64,000 nt of DNA from an uncultured Pelagibacteraceae bacterium. Lineage in GTDB: Bacteria; Pseudomonadota; Alphaproteobacteria; Pelagibacterales; Pelagibacteraceae. A model generated the notes under the pieces. That model had not been told where the DNA came from. It saw nothing but the letters and a program-made list of their open reading frames with translations, and did not search any database. Positions 16,893 through 26,014 of the stretch are shown here, one piece after another. The first letter of the stretch is position 1. Every line of letters begins with the position of its first letter. Location: assembly GCA_902612325.1 (NCBI GenBank), contig CACMDB010000003.1, positions 1 to 64,000 of the forward strand, written 5' to 3'. Made by a program: the position numbers and the translations under genes.

Positions 16893-17978
16893 ATGGCTCT
16901 TAAAAAAGATTTCGTTAAATTCGACAAAGTAGATAAAAGCTATGACGGCAAAGTTTTAGTCGTTAAGGATCTTCAATTAGATATAGAAGAAGGTGAGTTT
17001 GTAACTATGTTAGGACCCTCTGGTTCTGGAAAAACAACTTGCTTAATGATGTTGGCAGGATTTGAAACACCAACAAATGGTGAAATATATTTAGATGGTA
17101 AGGCTATCTCAAGTATACCTCCGCATAAAAGAGGTATTGGAATGGTGTTTCAGAATTATGCGCTATTTCCTCATATGACAGTTTATGAGAACCTTGCCTT
17201 TCCGTTAAGAGTTAGAAAAATTCCAAAAGACGAGGCAGATAAAAAAATTGATAAGGCGTTATCAATGGTTTCACTTCAAGGTTTCGCATCAAGGATGCCT
17301 GGGCAATTATCAGGTGGTCAACAACAAAGAGTAGCTGTAGCGAGATCATTAGTATTTGACCCTCAACTAGTTTTAATGGACGAACCTCTGGGAGCTTTAG
17401 ATAAAAATTTGAGAGAGAGTATGCAATATGAAATTAAACATATACATGAAAACATTGGTGTAACTGTTGTTTACGTAACTCATGATCAAAGTGAAGCATT
17501 AACCATGTCTAATCGTATTGCTGTTTTTAATGATGGAAAAGTTCAACAGCTTTCAAGTCCGGATGAGCTTTATGAAAAACCTGTAAATTCTTTTGTTGCT
17601 GAATTTATTGGAGAAAATAATACTTTTGTGGGTGAGGTTTCGGATATTTCAGGTGGTAAGTGTAAAGTTAAAATAGCTAATACAGACATACTTGCAAACC
17701 CTATTTCTGTAAAAAGTAAAGGTGAGAAAACTAAGATTTCTTTGAGACCTGAAAGAGCGTTAATTAATCCAAGTGATCAAATGGACAATATACATTCTGG
17801 AAAGATTGAAGAAGTAATATATCACGGAGATCATACAAGAGTTAGAATAAATCTTTTAGGCAACAATCAATTTATCTTAAAGGTCCCTAATAGTTCAGCC
17901 AATTTGGATATCAAGCTTGGCAAAGATATCAAGATAGGTTGGAACAGTGAAGATGCTAGAGCGTTAGATCCTTCTTAG
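16893..17978 (+). CDS. potA: Polyamine-type ABC transporter ATP-binding protein (PotA family)
   Basis: A 361-residue ABC ATPase with a C-terminal TOBE domain (from about residue 280). Walker A is GPSGSGKT, the signature LSGGQQQRVAVARSL, Walker B LVLMDEPLGALD and switch VYVTHDQSEAL. Start at ATG 16893 (MALKKDFV); the open frame begins at a TTG at 16881. It powers uptake through the PotB and PotC permeases downstream. Confidence 0.9.
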   Translation: MALKKDFVKFDKVDKSYDGKVLVVKDLQLDIEEGEFVTMLGPSGSGKTTCLMMLAGFETPTNGEIYLDGKAISSIPPHKRGIGMVFQNYALFPHMTVYENLAFPLRVRKIPKDEADKKIDKALSMVSLQGFASRMPGQLSGGQQQRVAVARSLVFDPQLVLMDEPLGALDKNLRESMQYEIKHIHENIGVTVVYVTHDQSEALTMSNRIAVFNDGKVQQLSSPDELYEKPVNSFVAEFIGENNTFVGEVSDISGGKCKVKIANTDILANPISVKSKGEKTKISLRPERALINPSDQMDNIHSGKIEEVIYHGDHTRVRINLLGNNQFILKVPNSSANLDIKLGKDIKIGWNSEDARALDPS

Positions 17979-18015
17979 ACCACCAATATATTGCTAAATT
18001 AACTAAAATGGGCTG

Positions 18016-18044
18016 TTGACTCTCATTATCGATCTTGTTGTAAT
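18016..18044 (+). promoter_or_regulatory. Sigma-70-like promoter upstream of potD
   Basis: TTGACT (18016-18021), a 17-base spacer and TGTAAT (18039-18044) form a near-consensus housekeeping promoter 35 bases before the potD ATG. A 10-base palindrome CGTTTAAACG (18061-18070) and a strong GGAGG follow, in the leader. This would let the binding protein be expressed independently of potA. Confidence 0.6.
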
Positions 18045-18078
18045 TGATTTTTATAAAAAACGTTTAAACGGAGGAAAA

Positions 18079-19206
18079 ATGAAAAAACTAAGTAAAGTAT
18101 TACTAGCTATTTCTTTTGTACTTTCACTAACTACTTCAGCATTTGCAACAACAGTAACTGCAGTGTCATGGGGTGGGGCTTATACGGAGTCTCAAAAGTT
18201 AGGTTATGGTGATCCTACAGCTAAAAAACTTGGCATAAATATTGCCTGGGTTGACTATTCTGGTGGATTATCTGAGATTAAAGCACAAAAAGAAGCTGGT
18301 AAAATCACGTGGGATATAATCGACGTGTTTGCAATGGATACTATTACTGGATGTGATGAAGGATTATTTGTTGAATTTGATTTCGATAAAGACTTCCCAC
18401 CAGCTCCAGATGGAACTCCAGCAAGTAAAGATTTCTTTACCGCAATGCCTAGTAAGTGTGCTGTAGGAAATATTTTATATTCTTGGAATTATGCTTATAA
18501 CACAAATAATGTTAAAGGTACTCCAAAGACTATCAAAGATTTCTTTAACACTAAAAAATTCCCTGGAAAAAGAGCTATCTACAAAAGCGCTTTAACAAAC
18601 TTAGAGATCGCTTTAGCAGCAGATGGTATTAAACCAGGAAAAGGTGGAGCAAAAATCTACAAAGCTTTAGAAACAGAAAAAGGTGTTGAAAGAGCAATGA
18701 ATAAGATCAAAGAACTATGCACAGACCCTAAAGGTGGATGTGTATTTTGGTCTGCAGGTGCTCAACCACCAGAACTGTTAGTATCAGGTGAAGTAGTAAT
18801 GGCTACTGGTTGGAATGGTAGATTCTTCAATGCTGAAATTGGAGAAGGTGCACCAATCAAACAAGTTTGGGATGGCCAAGGTCTTGACTACGAATATTTC
18901 GTACAAGTTAAAGGTGGACCAAACGATGCTAATGGTATGGCTAAAAAAGCTTTAGCTATGATGACTAGCTCAGAGATGTTAGCAGGAAGTGCTAAATACA
19001 TCGCATATGCTCCTTGGAGAAAATCTTCAATTAGCATTATGGAAAAAGGTGAGCCTTGGTATAAAGATGGTAAGACTAACATGGTACCACAAATGCCAAC
19101 TGCACCGGCTAACACTAAAAATTACTTCTTAGTAGATCCAATTTTCTGGGCTGACAACGGTACAGAGCTTGGTGAAAAATGGGAAGCTATGAAAGCTGGT
19201 CTATAA
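18079..19206 (+). CDS. potD: Polyamine-type ABC transporter substrate-binding protein (PotD family)
   Basis: A 375-residue periplasmic binding protein. The signal peptide is about residues 1-23 (ending TSAFA), then VTAVSWGGAYTESQKLGYGDP, the fold start typical of PotD/opine-type proteins. Two Cys pairs (around TGCDEG and SKCAVG; ELCTDPKGGCVFW) may make disulfides. The ATG at 18079 follows the excellent ribosome-binding site GGAGG; the longer frame to 18016 covers the promoter and is not used. Polyamine is the family expectation; ectoine-like or guanidino compounds are possible given the neighbours. Confidence 0.9.
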   Translation: MKKLSKVLLAISFVLSLTTSAFATTVTAVSWGGAYTESQKLGYGDPTAKKLGINIAWVDYSGGLSEIKAQKEAGKITWDIIDVFAMDTITGCDEGLFVEFDFDKDFPPAPDGTPASKDFFTAMPSKCAVGNILYSWNYAYNTNNVKGTPKTIKDFFNTKKFPGKRAIYKSALTNLEIALAADGIKPGKGGAKIYKALETEKGVERAMNKIKELCTDPKGGCVFWSAGAQPPELLVSGEVVMATGWNGRFFNAEIGEGAPIKQVWDGQGLDYEYFVQVKGGPNDANGMAKKALAMMTSSEMLAGSAKYIAYAPWRKSSISIMEKGEPWYKDGKTNMVPQMPTAPANTKNYFLVDPIFWADNGTELGEKWEAMKAGL

Positions 19207-19243
19207 TTTAAGTTTTAAACAACTTAATTATATATTATAATTT

Positions 19244-19272
19244 AAGGGCGGTTATTATTAACCGCCCTTTTT
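19244..19272 (+). terminator. Rho-independent terminator between potD and potB
   Basis: AAGGGCGGTT (19244-19253), a six-base loop, AACCGCCCTT (19260-19269) and a short T-tract. It stands five bases before the potB ATG, so read-through must feed the permease genes; it probably sets a binding-protein excess. Confidence 0.87.
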
Positions 19273-19276
19273 ACTT

Positions 19277-20530
19277 ATGAGCTCTGAAACAAAACAAATT
19301 CTAACAACAGATGGGATACCTTTAGAGGTAAGTCTTAAAAAAGCAGAGAGAAAGAATAAGATCAAAGCCTTTTTACTTGTTGCTCCCTTATTATTATTTT
19401 TAATTATTACTTATGTCTTTCCAATAGGCGATATGTTGTTTCGAAGTGTTGACGATAAGATGGTAACACAAATGCTTCCAAAAACTTTTAAAGCAATGGA
19501 GAACTGGGATGGTCAAGAGTTACCTGAGGAAGAGGTTTTTGCAGCTTTTCATGAGGATTTTATAAAATTAGTCGAAGACAAACGTGAAGGTAAACTATCT
19601 ACTCAATTAAATTATACAAAGAATGGATTTAAAAGTATTATTAAAAAATTAAGAAGAAAATCAAAATCGTTTGAAGAGGGAAATTATAAAGAGCAAATAA
19701 TGTCAGTTCATAAAAGATGGGCTGATGTTGAGTACTGGAGAGCTATTAAAAGAAGAGCTCCTGAGTTTACAAGTCAAAAATATCTAAAGGGTATGGACAT
19801 GTATGTAAATGAGGAAGGAAAAATAGTAAGTGTAGAGGAAGACAGAAGAATTCATAGAGTGTTATGGTTAAGAACTCTTGAAATTGCATTTTTTGTAACA
19901 GTTTTTTGTTTCTTAATGGCTTATCCAATAGCCCATCTATTAGCTACTTTACCTATGAAGTATAGTAACTTATTAATGATCTGTGTACTGCTGCCGTTCT
20001 GGACTTCATTACTTGTGAGAACTGCAAGCTGGATGATTTTGTTGCAGCAACAAGGAATAGTAAATGATTTCTTTGTCGGAATAGGACTGGTAGCCGATGA
20101 TAATAGACCTGAGATGATGTACAACAAAACAGGAAGTTACGTTGCAATGACACAAATATTGCTACCATTCATGGTTTTACCACTTTATAGTGTCATGAAA
20201 ACTATCTCGCCTAGCTTAATGAGGGCAGGAAAATCATTAGGTGGAACCCCATTTGTGGCATTTTGGAAAGTTTATTTTCCATTAACAATCCCAGGAATAG
20301 GTGCGGGCTGTTTATTAGTATTTATTTTAGCGATAGGTTATTACATCACCCCAGCTTTAGTTGGTGGTGCATCTGGAACTTTAATAAGTAACCAAATTGC
20401 TTTTCACATGAAAAGCACTCTTGATTGGAGCTTTGCATCAGCCATGGGATTAATGTTGTTGAGCGGAGTATTGGTAATTTATTGGCTTTATAACAAACTA
20501 GTTGGAATTGATAATATTAAATTAGGATAA
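19277..20530 (+). CDS. potB: Polyamine-type ABC transporter permease (PotB family)
   Basis: A 417-residue permease. The first membrane helix (residues 32-52) is followed by a soluble insert of about 140 charged residues before the BPD_transp_1 domain (from about 190). The coupling loop is KTISPSLMRAGKSLGGTPFVAFWKVYFPLT. Typical E. coli PotB has about 285 residues; the long periplasmic insert is seen in related alphaproteobacterial permeases. It partners PotC. Confidence 0.9.
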   Translation: MSSETKQILTTDGIPLEVSLKKAERKNKIKAFLLVAPLLLFLIITYVFPIGDMLFRSVDDKMVTQMLPKTFKAMENWDGQELPEEEVFAAFHEDFIKLVEDKREGKLSTQLNYTKNGFKSIIKKLRRKSKSFEEGNYKEQIMSVHKRWADVEYWRAIKRRAPEFTSQKYLKGMDMYVNEEGKIVSVEEDRRIHRVLWLRTLEIAFFVTVFCFLMAYPIAHLLATLPMKYSNLLMICVLLPFWTSLLVRTASWMILLQQQGIVNDFFVGIGLVADDNRPEMMYNKTGSYVAMTQILLPFMVLPLYSVMKTISPSLMRAGKSLGGTPFVAFWKVYFPLTIPGIGAGCLLVFILAIGYYITPALVGGASGTLISNQIAFHMKSTLDWSFASAMGLMLLSGVLVIYWLYNKLVGIDNIKLG

Positions 20531-20535
20531 TCACG

Positions 20536-21390
20536 ATGGCTTTACCAAAATATACTGAACCACATTATAGAATTTGGCATTATATTTATCTTACAATTTG
20601 TGGTGCTGTTTTCTTTTTTCTAATTGCACCTTTGTTTGTAATATTCCCATTATCATTTAACGCAGAAGAATTTTTGAGTTTTTCTGATGGAATGAAGCGT
20701 CTAGATCCAGATGCATTTTCTTTAAGATGGTATAAGGATATGATTTACGGAACAAAAAATCCATGGGGATTAGCAGCTAAGAATAGTTTTATTATTGCAA
20801 TTTTTGCAACAATAGGATCAGTGATACTTGGAACAGTTGCGGCTTTAGGATTGAGTAGCAGACATATGCCTTATAAAGGATTAATAATGGCTGTGTTAAT
20901 TTCACCAATGATTGTTCCATTAATTATTTCTGGTGTTGCAATATTTTTCTTCATGGCAAAAGCGGGTTTAGCAGCAACTCACACAGGAATAGTATTAGCT
21001 CATATTATATTAGGAACACCTTTTGTGGTAATTACAGTCACAGCTACTTTGTCGGGTTTTGACCATAGTGTAACTCGAGCAGCTGCAAGTTTAGGAAGTG
21101 ATCCAGTAAATACTTTTATGAAAATTACCTTACCTTTAATTTTACCTGGAGTAATTTCAGGTGGGTTATTTGCATTTGTAACTTCATTTGATGAAGTTGT
21201 GGTTGTTTTATTTTTAGCAGGATTAGAAAATACGACAATCCCAATTCAAATGTGGACAGGTTTACGAGAGCAATTAAGTCCAACAATACTAGCTGTTGCG
21301 ACTTGTCTAATTATACTATCAACATTAATATTAGTGACTGCTGAGCTTTTACGAAGAAGATCTGAAAGACTCAGAGGTATTAATCGTTAG
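20536..21390 (+). CDS. potC: Polyamine-type ABC transporter permease (PotC family)
   Basis: A 284-residue permease of normal PotC length with six predicted helices and the coupling loop TRAAASLGSDPVNTFMKITLPLILPGVISG. It ends with a basic tail ELLRRRSERLRGINR. It forms the channel heterodimer with PotB, five bases upstream, and is followed 12 bases later by the hydroxyacyl-CoA dehydrogenase gene. Confidence 0.92.
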   Translation: MALPKYTEPHYRIWHYIYLTICGAVFFFLIAPLFVIFPLSFNAEEFLSFSDGMKRLDPDAFSLRWYKDMIYGTKNPWGLAAKNSFIIAIFATIGSVILGTVAALGLSSRHMPYKGLIMAVLISPMIVPLIISGVAIFFFMAKAGLAATHTGIVLAHIILGTPFVVITVTATLSGFDHSVTRAAASLGSDPVNTFMKITLPLILPGVISGGLFAFVTSFDEVVVVLFLAGLENTTIPIQMWTGLREQLSPTILAVATCLIILSTLILVTAELLRRRSERLRGINR

Positions 21391-21402
21391 AAAAATAATT
21401 CC

Positions 21403-23626
21403 ATGAAGATAAAGAATGTAGTAGTGATAGGGTCTGGAACAATGGGCAGTGGAATAGCAGCTCATTTGTGTAATGCTAATATACCCGTTACTCTTTTGGA
21501 TTTAAAAACTGAAATAAGTGAAAATGCCAGAGAAAGAATTCATAAATCTAGACCACCTTTATTAATTGATAAATCTAAAATAAAAAATATTAAAGTTGGT
21601 AATATTGAAGATGATTTCTCAGTAGTTGAACAAGCTGATTGGGTTGTTGAGGCAGTTGTGGAGAGAATTGATATCAAACATCAAATTTATGAAAAAATTT
21701 TTAAAAGTAGAAAAGATGGTGCGATTGTTTCCTCCAACACTTCCTCAATACCTATTAAAGTTTTATCTCAAAATTTAAATAAAGAACAAAAAAAAGATTT
21801 TTGTATAACTCATTTTTTTAATCCTGTCAGATATATGGGTCTTTTGGAAATTGTGAAAAATGAAGACAATGACCTAAATAAAATAAATCAATTAAAAGAA
21901 TTTTGCGAACTTGAGCTTGGAAAAGGAGCCATCGTTTGTAACGACACTCCAGGTTTTTTTAGGTAACAGAGTTGGTGTTTACGCTATGCAAATAGCAATG
22001 ACTGAAGCATTTAAAATGAAACTTTCTGTAGAGGAAGCGGATGCAATATTTGGCAGGCCAATGGGTATTCCAAAAACAGGTGTTTTTGGGCTTTATGATT
22101 TAATCGGCATTGATCTTATGGCTGATGTTTTAAAAAGTTTTATCAAAGAGTTACCTGAAACTGATGAATTTCATGAGGTTGCAAAAGAAATTCCTTTAGT
22201 AAAAAAATTAATTGAAACTGGATATACAGGTAGAAAGGGTAAAGGTGGTTTCTATAGAATGAAGAAAACTGATAGTGGCAAAGTAATGGAAGCTATCGAT
22301 CTACAAACTGGAGATTATTCTCTAAGCAAAAAAATTGACATAAAATCTGACAAAGTTGACCTTAAAGGTCTAATTAATAGAAATGATAAATATGGAGAAT
22401 ATGCTTGGTCAGTATTAGAAAAGATTATTAAATATGCTTCATCATTAGTTCCTGAGATAACAAAAGAATTTAATGATATTGATGAGGCTATGAGATTAGG
22501 GTTTAACTGGGCTAAAGGACCCTTTGAAATGCTAGAAGAAATTGGTGTTAAAAACTTTTTCGAAAAAGTTGAAAATTTTAAGGGCAATAATTTTTTAGAA
22601 AATTTAAGCAAAACAAAAAATGAAAATTTTTATGGTGAAAGGCAAAAATATACATCAATAGAAACTCTGGGTAAGGTTAAGAAAACAGCAACGAGTGTTG
22701 ATGGAAATAGTTCAGCATCTATTTATAGATTCAATGATTATAATATAGTTGAATTTACCACCAAAGCTAATGCATTAGATTACGACTCAATGGATGCATT
22801 AAAGAAAGCAACCGACAAGCCTTTGATTATAATTAATGAAAGCATGCAATTTTCTGCTGGGGTAAATTTAACATATACAATGGAATTTGCTGACAAAAAT
22901 GATTTTAAATCAATTGAAAAATTTATTAAATATTTCCAAGAAACATGTAAACATCTTAAGTACTCTAAACACCCAGTTATATCTGCACCATCAGGACTTA
23001 CTTTAGGAGGTGGATTTGAAGTTTTAGTACAAAGTAATTTTGTTGCCTCTCATACAAATATTGTAATTGGCCTAGTAGAAACTATCGTAGGTTTAATTCC
23101 AGCTGGTGGAGGTTGTAAAGAAATGTTAGCTAGATGGTTAGATACAGCACAGGCAAAAAAAGATCCAAATTATGCACCATTAAAAGTTTTTGATATCATT
23201 GGCTATGGAAAAACAGCAACATCACCTGTTGAAGCTGAGCCATTGAAATACTTACTGCCTGAAAATAAAAAGATTATGAATAGAAATAGTTTATTAGAGG
23301 TTTCAAAAAAAATCTTAGATGAAAACAAAGATTTTAAATCACCTAACGAACTTCAGTTTAACTTGCCTGGGAAAGCGGTTATTGGAGAAATGCATAAAAT
23401 TTTAGAAAAACTCTATAATGATAAAATAATCTTAGATCATGGGGTAGAAGTTGCAAAAGAATTAGCTTTCGTCTTAAGTGGTGGAGACACAACTATGGAT
23501 AAAGTGTTAACAGAAGATGATTTATTCAAATTAGAATTAGATGCTTTTATGAGATTAATTGAAACTAAAAATACTCAAGACAGGATTAAACACACCTTGG
23601 CTACTGGTAAACCTTTAGTCAACTAA
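21403..23626 (+). pseudogene. Fused 3-hydroxyacyl-CoA dehydrogenase / enoyl-CoA hydratase, frameshifted
   Basis: The frame 21403-21966 encodes the NAD-binding domain (GSGTMGSGIAAHL at 8-20, THFFNPVRYMGLLEIV), and the second frame (readable from about 21955 to 23626) the dehydrogenase C-terminal domain (LGNRVGVYAMQ, GYTGRKGKGGFYRM), then a crotonase-type hydratase domain (SAPSGLTLGGGFEVLVQ, GLVETIVGLIPAGGG). Combined length of about 740 residues fits FadN-like beta-oxidation enzymes. The break is a run of seven T at 21954-21960 where six restore the frame (CNDTPGFLGNRVG). The codons read GGT TTT TTT AGG TAA. It may be an assembly error, a real mutation, or slippage-expressed; the rest is intact, with no other stop. 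Confidence 0.8.
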
Positions 23627-24262
23627 CATTTTAATAGAATTTATAAAGTCAGGCCTTAGAACATACTCAGATTTATTTTGATATTTTATTTTTTCTAGTG
23701 CTTCTATCCCATAAATCACTTTCCCAATCGGTGTATATTCACTCTCATATAATGGCTCATCTTTGAGTGTGATGAAAAATTGACTATCTTCAGTATTATA
23801 TTTTTGTGTTCTTGCAAGACCTACACTTCCTCTTTCATAGTTAAATGGGACATCTACTTCTGAGTTTATGGTTCCTAGTCCTGACTGTCCTGTTCCGATT
23901 TTTCCATAATCAATATTGCCTTTTTTGCCAAATTCCAAATCACCTGCCTGTACAAGATTGTCTTTAATTACTCTATGAAATGCAACATCGTCGTAAGCTT
24001 TAGACCTCACCAATGTTTTAAATCTTTCAACCGCATTTGGAGAAATATTTGGATATAATTCGATAATTACATTTCCACATTCAACATTCAAAATCGCAAT
24101 ATTATTTGGTTTTTCAAAAGAAAGTTTTTCTGGATTATAATTTTTAACAAATAAGCATTTATTCTTTATCAAAAAAAAAGAACTCAGAGAAAAAATAGCT
24201 AAAGATATTAAGAAAAAGAAGATTATCTTTTCTGACCTTGAAGCTTTAATTTTTTTAATCAT
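23615..24262 (-). CDS. Cyclophilin-type peptidyl-prolyl cis-trans isomerase, membrane-anchored
   Basis: A 215-residue protein with an uncleaved N-terminal membrane helix (about 13-31) and a periplasm-facing cyclophilin domain from about 50. Visible core motifs are VAFHRVIKDNLVQAGD, RGSVGLARTQKYNTEDSQFFITL and TPIGKVIYGIEALEKI. It speeds proline isomerisation in secreted proteins. Its stop region overlaps the upstream fatty-acid gene by 12 bases tail to tail, and its start overlaps the metallopeptidase gene by four bases, so the two minus-strand genes are co-expressed. Confidence 0.88.
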   Translation of the reverse strand: MIKKIKASRSEKIIFFFLISLAIFSLSSFFLIKNKCLFVKNYNPEKLSFEKPNNIAILNVECGNVIIELYPNISPNAVERFKTLVRSKAYDDVAFHRVIKDNLVQAGDLEFGKKGNIDYGKIGTGQSGLGTINSEVDVPFNYERGSVGLARTQKYNTEDSQFFITLKDEPLYESEYTPIGKVIYGIEALEKIKYQNKSEYVLRPDFINSIKMLVD

Positions 24263-24981
24263 AAATTGAAACTATGATCAATTTTAAGCAAACCTGATTT
24301 GATAAAATCTATCTTTTTTTGAAGAATAGGATCAATTTGTTTTGGTAAATTCCCATGCATTAAATGAGAAAAAACTTCTGCCATATCTTCAGAAGCGGTT
24401 GATTTTGAATATTCAGTAATAAAACCATCAGTTTTAGAATAAGTATCTAGACCTATTTTTTTTGTGCAAGTCGAACATTCCGCATAATTAAAGCTATCTG
24501 AATTGAAACTTGACCAAGTTTTTTCATTAAAAATTTCCTTAAAACTATCATTAATTATATGAAAGACTTCATGATGTAATACTCTTTCAAAATATTTATT
24601 ATCAAATTTAATATCAACAATAAGAGTTTTCATTACATTGTCAGGTATTCCAGCAGTATTTATTCCTGAAATTGATAAATCTTCACAAAGAACAATATAT
24701 TTTAAATTTATTTTTTTTAAAAAACTTTGAGAATATCTTTTTAAATTTTTTTCTATAATTTGATACTTCTGCTCTAAATCTTGTTTTGATGATTTAAAAC
24801 AATTAATATTATTATCTACCCCAATCGTAAAAGGTTGTTTAGCGTAAAGATATCTCAGACTATTAGTAGTTTTAATATTATAAATTTCAAGATTTGGAAT
24901 TTTAATCAATTGATAAATCGTATCTGCTTGCACAGAAGAAATTAAAAATAAATATAATAAAATGAACTTAAATAATTTCAT
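24259..24981 (-). CDS. Secreted metallopeptidase-like protein (HExxH)
   Basis: A 240-residue protein with a signal peptide (about 1-19) and a zinc-protease motif H137-E138-V-F-H141 in VLHHEVFHIIND. A candidate third ligand lies in STASEDMAEVFSHLM (E198 or E202), and a CxxC (C169, C172) may bind metal or form a disulfide. It resembles the loosely defined putative zinc-binding metallopeptidases of Gram-negative bacteria; the substrate is unknown. It is coupled to the cyclophilin gene, which suggests a periplasmic protein-quality role. Confidence 0.65.
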   Translation of the reverse strand: MKLFKFILLYLFLISSVQADTIYQLIKIPNLEIYNIKTTNSLRYLYAKQPFTIGVDNNINCFKSSKQDLEQKYQIIEKNLKRYSQSFLKKINLKYIVLCEDLSISGINTAGIPDNVMKTLIVDIKFDNKYFERVLHHEVFHIINDSFKEIFNEKTWSSFNSDSFNYAECSTCTKKIGLDTYSKTDGFITEYSKSTASEDMAEVFSHLMHGNLPKQIDPILQKKIDFIKSGLLKIDHSFNL

Positions 24982-25031
24982 AATAGGTATTATTGAAGAT
25001 ATTCCAAATTGTAAGAATGTGATAGAGTTTT

Positions 25032-25994
25032 ATGATGAAAAAAAAAAGTACCAAGAAACCAATCCAACCAGTAAGTGGAACCAAAATACCACGATTTGCT
25101 GGACCCTCAACTTTTGCACGATTACCAGAATTGAGAGATGTTGAATATTGTGATGTTGCAATAGTTGGTATTCCTTTTGATGCAGGCACAAGTTATAGAC
25201 CAGGAGCAAGGTTTGGTCCTCAAAGCATTAGACAAGCTTCAAGACACTTAAGAACAAATTATCATCCAAGTTATGATGTAGAACCATTTAAAGTACAACA
25301 AGTTGCTGATGCTGGAGATATTACGTGTAATCCTTTTAATATAAATGAAGCGATCAAACAAATTGAGGAAGGTGCTGTAGATTTACTAAAAAAAACTGGA
25401 GGCATAATTAGTTTAGGTGGTGACCATACAATTGCATTTCCTTTATTAAAAGCAGTAAACAAAATTAATAAAGGCCCAGTTGCTTTAGTTCATTTTGATG
25501 CTCATTTAGATACATGGGATACTTATTTTGGGGCACCTTATACACACGGAACTCCATTTAGACGTGCAAGAGAAGAGAATTTATTTTTAGACGATGCTTC
25601 TATGCATGTAGGTATTAGAGGACCTTTGTATAGTAGAGATGATATTAAAAATGATGAAAGTTTTGGATTTAAAATAATTCATTGTGATGAATTTCAAACT
25701 GAAGGAACTGATAAAATAGCTGAAAGAATTAAAAAAAGAGTTGGAGATAATTCATTATACTTATCAATTGATATAGATGTCCTAGACCCAGCTTTTGCCC
25801 CAGGAACAGGTACACCAGAAATTGCAGGAATGACTTCAAGAGAAATGGTTAATGTAATTCGAGGTTTGTCGGGAATGAATTTAATCTCAGCGGATGTAGT
25901 TGAAGTGTCCCCAGCATATGATCATGCAGAGGTAACATCTTTAGCTGCAGCAACAATTGTTTATGAACTTACTAATTTGTTTGCAAAAAAATAA
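25032..25994 (+). CDS. speB: Agmatinase / arginase (ureohydrolase) family protein
   Basis: A 320-residue ureohydrolase with all manganese-site motifs: GGDHT (about 134), HFDAHLDTWD, SIDIDVLDPAFAPGTGTPE and the closing VVEVSPAYDHAEVTSLAAA. Length and motifs fit agmatinase, which converts agmatine to putrescine and urea; guanidinobutyrase and guanidinopropionase share them and cannot be excluded. It lies upstream of an aldehyde dehydrogenase and near the polyamine importer, which supports a role in guanidino/polyamine catabolism rather than synthesis. Confidence 0.88.
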   Translation: MMKKKSTKKPIQPVSGTKIPRFAGPSTFARLPELRDVEYCDVAIVGIPFDAGTSYRPGARFGPQSIRQASRHLRTNYHPSYDVEPFKVQQVADAGDITCNPFNINEAIKQIEEGAVDLLKKTGGIISLGGDHTIAFPLLKAVNKINKGPVALVHFDAHLDTWDTYFGAPYTHGTPFRRAREENLFLDDASMHVGIRGPLYSRDDIKNDESFGFKIIHCDEFQTEGTDKIAERIKKRVGDNSLYLSIDIDVLDPAFAPGTGTPEIAGMTSREMVNVIRGLSGMNLISADVVEVSPAYDHAEVTSLAAATIVYELTNLFAKK

Positions 25995-26014
25995 GGAAAG
26001 GTTAGGAGTGTGGT

